DNA from: Pseudomonadota bacterium
Lineage (GTDB): Bacteria > Pseudomonadota > Gammaproteobacteria > Burkholderiales > Burkholderiaceae_B
Reading direction: 5' to 3'
Assembly: GCA_023422555.1 (NCBI GenBank)
Contig: JAFAGQ010000173.1
Span: 1 to 17,728, forward strand
DNA: 17,728 bases
A program made the translations under genes and the position numbers. The notes beneath the pieces are model-generated. The model had not been told where the DNA came from, searched no databases, and saw only the letters and a list, made by a program, of their open reading frames with translations. Numbering within the stretch: the first letter of the stretch is position 1; each line of letters starts with the position of its first letter. Positions 9,201-15,330 of this stretch are shown piece after piece.

Positions 9201-9444
9201 GACCTCTCTTGCCTTTGGTTTTGGTGTGCTGCCGCTGGCCATTGGTACTGGCGCCGGCGCAGGTGGCCGCCACGCCATCGGTACCGCGGTACTGGGCGGT
9301 ATGATCGTGGGTACAGCATTGGGTATCTTTTTTGTCCCGCTGTTTTTTGTGATGGTTCGCAGTCTCCGCCGCAAGCGGCATGGACACCATGACAATCACG
9401 AACATCACAAGCCGGAAAGTGAAAGGACAGGCGACTCCGTATGA
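6262..9444 (+). CDS. RND multidrug efflux permease (HAE1, AcrB/MexB family)
   Basis: At 1060 residues this is a full-length HAE1 pump. It starts MAQFFISRPIFAWV as AcrB-type proteins do. The proton-relay pair in TM4 is intact at D407/D408 (IGLLVDDAIVVVENVERVM), and the TM10 lysine is at K944 (LTTVGLTSKNAILIVEF). The late glycine-rich helix GGRHAIGTAVLGGMIVGTA is also present. These residues drive drug/proton antiport in a rotating trimer that captures hydrophobic or amphiphilic compounds from the periplasm and outer leaflet. AGGA 8 bases upstream supports ATG 6262. The C-terminal tail is histidine-rich (HGHHDNHEHH), as AcrB's own tail also is. The stop overlaps the next start as ATGA, so the channel gene is translationally coupled. 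No inactivating change was seen. Confidence 0.97.
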   Translation: MAQFFISRPIFAWVLSIVIMLAGLASIHTLPLEQYPDIAPPRVAITANYTGASAKTVEDSVTQVIEQQLKGLDNLLYMRSASNASGRARITLTFDAGTNIDVAQMQVQNRLQQAMSRLPQQVQSRGVTVTKGGEEFLMVVSLYSEDGSASPVDVGDYITSNLVDVISRIDGVGEVQTLGTGYAMRIWLDPKKLSSYNLMPSDVTAAIEKQNVQVSAGQLGALPAAQGQQLNATITARSMLQTPDDFRKVVLKSSPDGAIVRISDVARVELGAENLNIQSRLGGQPGAAMGIIAADGANAVKVAEDVRAKLAELEPFFPNNLRTFIGVDSTPFISASIDEVVKVLLEAMVLVVLVIYLFLQNLRATLIPAIAVPVVLLGTFGVLSVAGFSINTLTLFGMVLAIGLLVDDAIVVVENVERVMHEQGLPPREATRKSMREITPALVGITLVLSAVFIPMAFFGGSTGVIYRQFSITIVSAMVLSVTVALTLTPALCASLLKPVKKGEHIDPTAARKGLFGYVDRFFIGFNRRFDRTADRYQRTVSGVTKRPKRGLIVYVIVLVVMALLFLRLPTSFLPSEDQGAVRLQITLPAGATDARLQPVMREIEQYFLKLPDVRSITSITGRNGDQSSARAYVTLKDWSLRPLPEQSSAAIARKATKDLSYIRDAHIVATLPPIVRGLGSSSGFNFFLQDVNGLGHDALIDASRKAVQLLSERPELTNVRIDAPEDAAQFAVSIDDARAGALSLNTDAIDSTLSTAMGGTYVNDFLDRGRVKRVYVQGDTPYRMLPTDINQWNVRNTLGEMVPFTAFSSTNWTFGSPELSRYNGSSALEFQGDAAPGVSSGDAMRAVEDVLKQMPAGIGFEWTGASLQERISGAQAPLLYAISILFVFLCLAALYESWSVPFAVILVVPLGILGALTFTTLRVLHNDVFFQVGLLTTVGLTSKNAILIVEFAKQLQEQGRSALEATLIAVRQRLRPILMTSLAFGFGVLPLAIGTGAGAGGRHAIGTAVLGGMIVGTALGIFFVPLFFVMVRSLRRKRHGHHDNHEHHKPESERTGDSV

Positions 9445-10952
9445 TTTATCCCGTTAACGTTTTGCGCCGTTTGATGACAGTTGCCATTCCCCTGGGTCTG
9501 AGCGCCTGTGTCAATCTGGCACCGGAATACCATCAGCCGGCCGCACCGGTACAAGGGTCATGGCCACAGAATCCGGCAATGTCGACCGCCGCTGGTTTGC
9601 CGACGGCCAATGATCTTGACTGGCAACAGTTTTTTACCGATCCTCGACTGCGCGACGTAGTCAGGCTTGGTCTGGAGAATAATCGCGACCTGCGTATAGC
9701 GAGTCTGAATATAGAGAAGGCGCGTGCGCAGTACGGTATTGCACGGGCTGATGGTCTGCCTGCAGTGGGTGTCGACGGCGAAGTCAGTCGCAGCCGCACA
9801 CCCGCCAGCATTTCCAATTCAGGGGAAACGACACTTTCGACCCGATATTCCGTAGACCTGGGTCTGACGAGTTACGAAATTGATTTCTTCGGAAAGATAC
9901 GTAACCTCAAGGCCGCCGCCATGCAACGTTACCTTGGGGCACAGGAAAGTCGCCGCAGTGCCCAGATCAGTCTGGTCAGCGAAATTGCCGCGGCCTGGCT
10001 GCAGCTGGAAGCTACCGGTCAGCAACTGCAGCTCGCGCGCAGCACATTGGTCAATCAGCAGAAATCTCATGAACTGATTCGACGCAGTCACGAACTGGGG
10101 GCTGAATCCGGTTTGACGCTGGCGCAGTCGCAAAGTACGGTAGATGCAGCAAAAGTGAAAGTTGCCGAATATGAGACGACACTGGCGCAGGACAAGAATG
10201 CCCTAACGCTTCTGACCGGCACGCCTGTGCCGCCAACAATGCTGCCCGAAGCAGATTTCGCACTGCAGGGACGTGCTGTTTCGCGCCTGGTCATGCCGCC
10301 TCCCGGCCTGCCTTCTACAGTGCTGCAACAACGACCTGACGTGCTGGCTGCCGAACACGATCTGATCGCGGCCAATGCTGATATTGGTGCTGCCAGAGCG
10401 GCTTTCTTCCCCAGCATTTCTCTGCTGGGTTCAGCGGGAACGGCCAGTAGCAGTCTCTCGGGCCTCTTTGGTAGCGGAACGCTGGCCTGGAGTTTCGCGC
10501 CTTCTGTCAGCCTGCCCATTTTTGATGGCGGAGCCAACCGCGCAAATCTGAATCTGAGCAAGGCCGAGCGGGACATCCTGCTTGCCACTTACGAAAAAAC
10601 GATACAGACTGCCTTCCGCGAGGTGGCGGACGCGCTGGCGGTACGTACAACGATTTCTTCCAGACTCCAGGCACAACAGTCATTGGTGGATTCCACCTAT
10701 CGCAGCTTTCAGTTGTCCAATGCCCTGTTCACACGCGGAGGCGGCAACGGCTTTCTTGAGGTTCTTGACGCCCAGCGTGCCTACTATACCGCTCAGCAGG
10801 ATTTGATTTCCCTGCGGCTGGCCGAACAGCTCAATCGACTGGCCCTGTTCAAAACGCTGGGCGGCGGGTGGCAGCCCGTGTCCAGTGGCAAGCCTGCCCC
10901 ATCCATTCCCTCCAGGAGCGCAGGGTCTTCGCAGGGAATCACGCCGCATTAG
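9441..10952 (+). CDS. RND efflux outer membrane channel lipoprotein (NodT/OprM family)
   Basis: The 503-residue protein has a lipoprotein signal ending LSAC (Cys23), then NLAPEYHQP, the usual mature start of OprM/TtgC-type outer membrane factors. Two repeated OEP units are visible: one with LGLENNRDLRIASLNIEKAR, the other with QRPDVLAAEHDLIAANADIG and ARAAFFPSISLLGSAG. The paired repeat builds a trimeric 12-strand barrel and long periplasmic helical tunnel that docks on the adaptor. LPIFDGG and the C-terminal LEVLDAQRAYYTAQQDL are further family marks. Its ATG overlaps the pump stop by four bases (ATGA). The C-terminus carries an extra Pro/Ser-rich tail of about 25 residues with no evident function. 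It completes a self-sufficient three-gene efflux operon. Confidence 0.95.
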   Translation: MIYPVNVLRRLMTVAIPLGLSACVNLAPEYHQPAAPVQGSWPQNPAMSTAAGLPTANDLDWQQFFTDPRLRDVVRLGLENNRDLRIASLNIEKARAQYGIARADGLPAVGVDGEVSRSRTPASISNSGETTLSTRYSVDLGLTSYEIDFFGKIRNLKAAAMQRYLGAQESRRSAQISLVSEIAAAWLQLEATGQQLQLARSTLVNQQKSHELIRRSHELGAESGLTLAQSQSTVDAAKVKVAEYETTLAQDKNALTLLTGTPVPPTMLPEADFALQGRAVSRLVMPPPGLPSTVLQQRPDVLAAEHDLIAANADIGAARAAFFPSISLLGSAGTASSSLSGLFGSGTLAWSFAPSVSLPIFDGGANRANLNLSKAERDILLATYEKTIQTAFREVADALAVRTTISSRLQAQQSLVDSTYRSFQLSNALFTRGGGNGFLEVLDAQRAYYTAQQDLISLRLAEQLNRLALFKTLGGGWQPVSSGKPAPSIPSRSAGSSQGITPH

Positions 10953-11002
10953 TGCTATAACGGTATCAACGCAGATAGTTTTCCCTCAACCAGGAGATGA
11001 TG

Positions 11003-11428
11003 ATGGCTGTTGATAAAGTACTTTATGTTGCACACGCCAGTGCCACAGGCGGCCGGGATGGCCGTGCTGTTTCATCTGATAATGTGCTGGATGTGAAGCT
11101 CACAACCCCCAAGGAGCTCGGCGGTGGCGGTGGTGATGGCACTAATCCGGAGCAGCTTTTTGCCGCAGGTTATTCTGCATGTTTTCTTGGCGCATTGAAA
11201 CTGGCAGCTTCACGTGAAAAAGTCAAATTGCCCGATGACACCAGAATTGATGGCAGTGTGGGTATCGGCCCCATTGCCCAGGAATTCGGCATTGAAGTGG
11301 AACTGAAAATCGCGGCACCCGGCATTGATCGCGCACAATTGGAAGATCTGGTGCAAAAGGCACATGCAATCTGCCCCTACTCCAATGCGACCCGTGGAAA
11401 CGTGGATGTTACCCTCACCGTTGTCTAA
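11003..11428 (+). CDS. ohr: Organic hydroperoxide resistance protein, Ohr/OsmC family
   Basis: The protein has the Ohr arrangement: KVLYVAHASATGGRDGRA at the start, then LGGGGGDGTNPEQLFAAGYS, then the peroxidatic cysteine in YSACFLG and the resolving cysteine in AICPYSN. These cysteines reduce organic hydroperoxides in the cytoplasm through a disulfide that is recycled by lipoylated proteins. The conserved Arg in GGRDGR and the Glu in NPEQLF are present, so the enzyme looks active. Three ATG codons lie in a row (10997, 11000, 11003). The AGGAG at 10992-10996 touches the first, so the third, with a 6-base spacing, is chosen, giving 141 residues. It follows the RND channel gene by only 44 bp with no terminator and precedes a LysR gene by 3 bp. 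No MarR-type ohrR is adjacent. Confidence 0.93.
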   Translation: MAVDKVLYVAHASATGGRDGRAVSSDNVLDVKLTTPKELGGGGGDGTNPEQLFAAGYSACFLGALKLAASREKVKLPDDTRIDGSVGIGPIAQEFGIEVELKIAAPGIDRAQLEDLVQKAHAICPYSNATRGNVDVTLTVV

Positions 11429-11431
11429 GCA

Positions 11432-12382
11432 ATGATACAGAAAGCTGCCACGCTGTCTGGTAACACCGACGATCTGCTTGTCTTTGTTACCGTGATCGAT
11501 AGCGGTTCAATCAGCGCGGCGGCAGAACAATTGGGGCTGACACCATCTGCAGTCAGCCGCACATTAGCAAGGCTGGAAGGGGCTCTCGGTACGACGCTGT
11601 TGAATCGTACAACGCGTCGCATGAATCTGACCGAGGAAGGCAGATTCCTGCTTGACCATGCCAGAGACATTCTGTCCCGAATGCATGCAATGCAGGAGAT
11701 GCTGAGCCTGCGTCGCCAGTCGCCCGCGGGCAGACTTCGCGTCAATGCTGCCACGCCCTTCATGTTGCATATGATTGTTCCGTTTATCGGTCAGTTCCGG
11801 CAGCATTTCCCCAATATTGAGCTGCAGCTTGATACGCATGAGACCTATATTGATCTGCTGGCACAACGCACCGATATTGCCATCCGCATTGGGACCTTGC
11901 AGGATTCCACATTGCATGCGCGCCTGCTTGGCAACAGCAGACTGAATCTTCTGGCCAGCCAGGATTATCTTGCGCGGCGAGGCATTCCCGCAACCGTGCA
12001 GGATCTGGCGAACCACAATCTGCTGGGATTCACCCAACCCGAGAGTCTGAACGAATGGCCTGTGCCCGAACCGCAGGGCGATGGCAATTTCCAGATTACC
12101 CCCGGTTTGGCAGTATCCAACGGCGAGACTTTGCGACATCTGGCGCTTGCCGGACAGGGTATCGCCTGTCTGTCTGAATTCATGACCTTTGAGGATATCC
12201 GCAAGGGAAGTCTGGTTCGTGTATTGCCGTCCCTGACCGAGTCCCCGATACAGCCTATTCATGCGGTCTACTATAGGAATACGCAACTCGCTCTGAGAAT
12301 CCAGTGTTTTATTGATTTTATGCAGAAAATAGTGGCAACACAGCCATGGAATACAGCTTCTTTCAATCCTGCGGACTCTTGA
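11432..12382 (+). CDS. LysR family transcriptional regulator
   Basis: The 316-residue protein has the N-terminal LysR winged HTH at about residues 15-75 (FVTVIDSGSISAAAEQLGL, then TPSAVSRTLARLEGALGTTL and RTTRRMNLTEEG). The C-terminal effector-binding domain (about 97-300) has the typical GRLRVNAATPF start and the IDLLAQRTDIAIRIG strand. The pattern, especially TTRRMNLTEEG, resembles the CrgA-like group. The effector is unknown. Its ATG is 3 bp after the ohr stop, so the two are likely one transcript, and LysR may control ohr or the efflux operon. LysR genes are more often divergent from their targets, so same-strand placement makes the target uncertain. Next to ohr one would expect OhrR of the MarR family, which this is not. 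Confidence 0.9.
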   Translation: MIQKAATLSGNTDDLLVFVTVIDSGSISAAAEQLGLTPSAVSRTLARLEGALGTTLLNRTTRRMNLTEEGRFLLDHARDILSRMHAMQEMLSLRRQSPAGRLRVNAATPFMLHMIVPFIGQFRQHFPNIELQLDTHETYIDLLAQRTDIAIRIGTLQDSTLHARLLGNSRLNLLASQDYLARRGIPATVQDLANHNLLGFTQPESLNEWPVPEPQGDGNFQITPGLAVSNGETLRHLALAGQGIACLSEFMTFEDIRKGSLVRVLPSLTESPIQPIHAVYYRNTQLALRIQCFIDFMQKIVATQPWNTASFNPADS

Positions 12383-12392
12383 TTCCTTTCAC

Positions 12393-12446
12393 AAGCCGTT
12401 CATGTCCTCCAGGCGCTTCCTGCCCTATAGGCGCTTCATGCCCTTC
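12393..12446. repeat. Three degenerate 18-bp tandem repeats
   Basis: The units start at 12393, 12411 and 12429. Units two and three share AGGCGCTTC then TGCCCT and differ at three positions; unit one is more diverged. They fill most of the 99-bp gap between the convergent LysR and M23 genes. There is no clear terminator hairpin. The copy number is too low and the spacing too regular for a CRISPR array. Confidence 0.5.
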
Positions 12447-12481
12447 AACGCTTAAATCTTCGGCCTGCCCATTGCCCCGAC

Positions 12482-13228
12482 TCAATGGCGGATAATGGTT
12501 CGAATACGCCCGCTGCGCATGCGCTGACTTCGGCCACCCTTTATTGCTGATGTCTTTTCAATTCGACCTATCCCGACTGCGCCCTGCCCGGTAAGCGGAT
12601 TGACAGGATGATCGTTATAGCGAATTTCATAGTGCAGATGCGGACCGGTTACTTTTCCGGTGTCTCCCAGATAGGCAATCACCTCACCTTTGTCCACTAC
12701 CCTGCCCGCGGCCAGGCGCGGGGCGAATTTCTGTAAATGCGCGTAGAGTGTCTGATAGCCGGCACCATGGTCAATCACCACTGTATTCCCATATCCGCCC
12801 TTGCCACCGACGAATGAGACCTTACCACCCAGGGTCGCCTTGACGTCGCTCCCCAGGGGCGCCGCCAGATCTACCCCCGCATGAAAGCGCATTTCCTGAT
12901 AGAGGGGGTGCATGCGCAGTCCGAAGCGCGAAGAGACGTAGCTTTTTGAGAGTGGCGAAGGCAAAAATCCCATCACCTTCAGATCGAGCTTCAGTGAAGG
13001 CCCGCAGCCATTGCGATTGCATCCCTTGGGCGGTGCAAGGTCATCCTCCAGTCCCCGTATCGTGGTGCGAACATCGGAATCCGGCGCCGGCACCTCTGCC
13101 ACTGCGTCCAGATCCTCATCCGACTGGGCAGACGCAGGCGTCCACTGTACAAGAAGACATAGCGATACCAGCAGTACGGCGCCGGGACGCAATCGGAACA
13201 TGCTGCTGCGGTTTAACCGGCGCAGCAT
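12482..13228 (-). CDS. M23 family metallopeptidase (LytM-type peptidoglycan endopeptidase)
   Basis: The 248-residue protein has a signal peptide (hydrophobic core about 13-28, likely cleavage after PASA-Q near 34), so it should act in the periplasm. An acidic linker leads to the LytM/M23 domain (about 95-215). The zinc ligands are H116 and D120 in RFHAGVDLA and H199 in GPHLHYEIR. H164 (LYAHL) and H197 complete the active site, so it should be catalytic and not a degenerate EnvC/NlpD-type activator. It would cut peptide cross-links in peptidoglycan. Cys70 and Cys75 (KGCNRNGCGPS) could form a disulfide. The tail (GRSQRMRSGRIRTIIRH) is strongly basic. ATG 13228 is used; a second ATG at 13201 is also possible, and neither has a clear ribosome site. 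It diverges from the small lipoprotein genes. Confidence 0.9.
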   Translation of the reverse strand: MLRRLNRSSMFRLRPGAVLLVSLCLLVQWTPASAQSDEDLDAVAEVPAPDSDVRTTIRGLEDDLAPPKGCNRNGCGPSLKLDLKVMGFLPSPLSKSYVSSRFGLRMHPLYQEMRFHAGVDLAAPLGSDVKATLGGKVSFVGGKGGYGNTVVIDHGAGYQTLYAHLQKFAPRLAAGRVVDKGEVIAYLGDTGKVTGPHLHYEIRYNDHPVNPLTGQGAVGIGRIEKTSAIKGGRSQRMRSGRIRTIIRH

Positions 13229-13422
13229 GGGGAGGGAAATTTTGGGGCAGTCATGAACATCGATTTTACTGATTTCGACTCAATTTCGTCCGATTTCCGT
13301 GTATAGTTTTCGTTTCCAGCCATTTCCGAATCTGGCAGCCTCGCCTGAATGTTTCGTCTGCTCTTATGCCAGCCTGTCGTTGGCATGGCAGTCCGGCTCG
13401 CAGGCCTGTCTACCGCAGACTG
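13229..13422. other. Divergent intergenic region between M23 and small lipoprotein genes
   Basis: The 194 bp must contain promoters for both directions. TATAGT near 13304-13309 is a plausible minus-10 for the rightward genes, but no good minus-35 is found. A 6-bp hairpin (ATGCCA 13366-13371 with TGGCAT 13381-13386) lies in the probable 5' leader of the rightward transcript. Confidence 0.35.
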
Positions 13423-13812
13423 ATGCTCAAACTTCCGCTCATCCTCTCTGTTCTTCTGCTTGTGAGTGCCTGTTCAGACAGGCAGGATGATGAACGTCTG
13501 CGATTGTCTCTGACTTCAGACTGCATCGTCACGCGCGGGGCCCTGATGCTAAGCGCCCAGTATATCGATAAGGCCGCTATTGAAACGGTCACAAGCGAAT
13601 GCAAAGCTGCGTACGGTGAACTGCTTAAAGAGGTATCGGCACGCGAACTGCGCGAGCAGCAGACCGAAGTCTATGAAAGTTTTGAACGCGCCTATCGCAT
13701 GAAGTACTCATTGCATGATGTCTTTGACAGCCTGCCGAAAAATTCCAAAACTGCCTATGAGAAACTGGCAACCATTCTTTTCGGCCTGAAAAAGGATGAC
13801 ATTGGTTCATGA
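13423..13812 (+). CDS. Small Cys-pair lipoprotein of unknown function
   Basis: From ATG 13423 (MLKLPLILSVLLLVSAC) this is a 129-residue predicted lipoprotein with a lipobox LVSAC at residues 13-17 (Cys17). An upstream ATG at 13366 in the same frame would place 19 mostly charged residues before the signal, so it is not chosen. The mature part is short, charged and mainly helical. It contains two cysteines 26 residues apart (SDCIVT and TSECKAAYGELL) that could form a periplasmic disulfide. The stop overlaps the next gene as ATGA, so the two are translationally coupled. No known family was recognised. The divergent M23 neighbour suggests an envelope role, which is inference. Confidence 0.6.
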   Translation: MLKLPLILSVLLLVSACSDRQDDERLRLSLTSDCIVTRGALMLSAQYIDKAAIETVTSECKAAYGELLKEVSARELREQQTEVYESFERAYRMKYSLHDVFDSLPKNSKTAYEKLATILFGLKKDDIGS

Positions 13813-14180
13813 AAGACACCCGGGACCGCATGCGTTTTATCAAGTATCTGATTGCAGCGCTTTTTGTGCTGGTGGCCTGCGGCTATTTATGGATCAGTCT
13901 GCAGCGGCCGCAGGAAGTGGCAGGCGAGTATTCGCAGTTTGATCGAGAGCGTGCGATTATCACGTGTATGACAGCGGAATATGCCACTCGTTATACCGAC
14001 GATCCGGCCGAGACGGACATGTTTCCGGAATGTGAGGCGCGCTTCGAAAAACTGAAAAAAACACTTCCCTATTCCGAATATATGCGCATTCAGCAGAATC
14101 CCCTGAGTGCCGACGAGAGCCCTGCACATTTGCAGCCCTATGAAATTTTTCTGAAAATTATGACAGGCCAGGATCGCTAA
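13809..14180 (+). CDS. Small membrane or lipoprotein, Cys-pair type, unknown function
   Basis: The 123-residue protein overlaps the previous gene by 4 bp (ATGA). Its N-terminus is a hydrophobic segment, FIKYLIAALFVLVACGYLW. LVAC (Cys24) fits a lipobox, but the helix continues past it, so it may instead be a membrane anchor. The rest has two cysteines 22 residues apart (IITCMTAEYA and FPECEARFEKL). This arrangement resembles the preceding protein: both have C-x(21-25)-EC-x-A followed by an aromatic and Leu/Lys-rich helix. The two may therefore be diverged tandem duplicates. ATG 13809 is used; an internal ATG at 13830 (MRFIKYL) is an alternative. The function is unknown. Confidence 0.6.
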   Translation: MKDTRDRMRFIKYLIAALFVLVACGYLWISLQRPQEVAGEYSQFDRERAIITCMTAEYATRYTDDPAETDMFPECEARFEKLKKTLPYSEYMRIQQNPLSADESPAHLQPYEIFLKIMTGQDR

Positions 14181-14228
14181 GACGATGGACTGATTGATTG
14201 ATATTGTTCCAAAGGATCTATTCGTAAT

Positions 14229-15230
14229 ATGCAAAATAACAAAAGAAAAACCATTTTGCGGCTGGCGCTGGCCGGCCTTGCCACCGCAACATTGTCATTG
14301 AATGTACAGGCAGCAACTGTCGATACAGCCAAATGGCCCGAGCATCCGCTGACGCTGATTGTGCCTTTTGGCGCAGGCTCTACGCCCGATCAGATCGCAC
14401 GACTGGTCGCTCAGAGTGCGGAAAAGAAACTGGGCCAGACCATCGTGGTGGAAAACAAGGCGGGTGCGGGCGGCAATATCGGCACAAACCAGGTTGCCAA
14501 AGCCAAACCGGACGGCTACACCTTTGGTATCTCCATCACAGGTCCACTGGTAAACAACCAGTTCATCTACAAGAATCTGCCCTATAACCCGGAAAAGGAT
14601 CTGGCGCCATTAACCATGGCCGTGACGCAGCCGAATGTGATCGTGGTGACCAAAAAATCCGGGATCAGCTCTCTCGAAGAACTCATCAAGAAAATCCAGG
14701 CCGAGCCTGACAAGCTGAACTATGCCACATCGGGTAATGGCACCGGTTCGCATCTTTCCATGGAACTGATGCTGCAGGCCGTCAATGGCAAGGCAACGGC
14801 GGTCCCCTACCCGTCTTCGCCGGCTGCGCTCAATTCCCTGATTGCAGGCGATACGCAATTTACCGCGCTGGCGCCCATTGCCGTATTGCCGCTGGTCAAG
14901 GAAGGCCGACTGGTTGCCCTGGCGCAGACCAGTGCCACGCGCAGCGCTTCCTTGCCTGATATTCCAACTGTCTCCGAGGCAGGTGCGCCGGGAATTGAAG
15001 GTGCGGCCTGGTCAGGCTTCGTGATTTCCTCCAAAGTACCCATTGAGATTCGCAATACGCTCACTGATGCGCTGCTGACAGCACTCAAGGATCCTGTCGT
15101 CGAGAAAAAACTCAAAGACCAATACATGGATCCCATTCCCAGCACCCCGGAAGCCTTTCACGAATATATGAATCAGGAAAAGGCTCGCTGGCAGCCGCTG
15201 ATAGAAAAGCTCAATCTCTCTGTTGATTGA
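14229..15230 (+). CDS. Bug-type (TctC family) periplasmic solute-binding protein
   Basis: The 333-residue protein has a signal peptide (LALAGLATATLSLNVQA, likely cleavage near residue 28) and the full Bug fold. The lid segment is WPEHPLTLIVPFGAGSTPDQ with the usual VPFGAGS. It is followed by VVENKAGAGGNIGTNQVAKA, then PDGYTFGI, and later LNYATSGNGTGSHLSMEL. Bug proteins bind small carboxylates or related solutes in the periplasm and are greatly expanded in Alcaligenaceae and Comamonadaceae, mostly as orphans. Here too no TctA/TctB membrane genes are adjacent, so the transporter and ligand are unknown. An AAAGGA lies upstream of the ATG. It follows the small genes by 48 bp and might be co-transcribed. 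Confidence 0.94.
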   Translation: MQNNKRKTILRLALAGLATATLSLNVQAATVDTAKWPEHPLTLIVPFGAGSTPDQIARLVAQSAEKKLGQTIVVENKAGAGGNIGTNQVAKAKPDGYTFGISITGPLVNNQFIYKNLPYNPEKDLAPLTMAVTQPNVIVVTKKSGISSLEELIKKIQAEPDKLNYATSGNGTGSHLSMELMLQAVNGKATAVPYPSSPAALNSLIAGDTQFTALAPIAVLPLVKEGRLVALAQTSATRSASLPDIPTVSEAGAPGIEGAAWSGFVISSKVPIEIRNTLTDALLTALKDPVVEKKLKDQYMDPIPSTPEAFHEYMNQEKARWQPLIEKLNLSVD

Positions 15231-15272
15231 TCCTGTTCCGCTGACCAGGAGTATCTTCCGGCCAGTGCAGGT

Positions 15273-15330
15273 CTTTTCTGAACACGACGAATAGTTAACC
15301 GGCGCCGCAATTGCGCCGGGTTCAGAAAAG
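15273..15330. repeat. Nested inverted repeat / possible bidirectional terminator between Bug and SDR genes
   Basis: The outer arms CTTTTCTGAAC (15273-15283) and GTTCAGAAAAG (15320-15330) are perfect reverse complements. Inside, CCGGCGC (15299-15305) pairs with GCGCCGG (15313-15319) around a 7-base loop. Fifteen bases (15284-15298) bulge on the left. The right arm covers the SDR stop codon. The two genes run tail to tail here, which favours a terminator for both strands, but no long T-run follows the GC stem. Confidence 0.5.

Noticed and set aside
11564..12286. 240-residue minus-strand open frame opposite the LysR gene
   Set aside because: It is a shadow of the LysR gene, with no recognisable fold and no ribosome site.
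12393..12446. Possible CRISPR array
   Set aside because: The three 18-bp units are directly adjacent with no unique spacers between them, so this is a plain tandem repeat.
13366..13422. ATG 13366 as start of the first small lipoprotein
   Set aside because: It would place 19 charged residues before the lipoprotein signal; the ATG at 13423 begins the signal directly.
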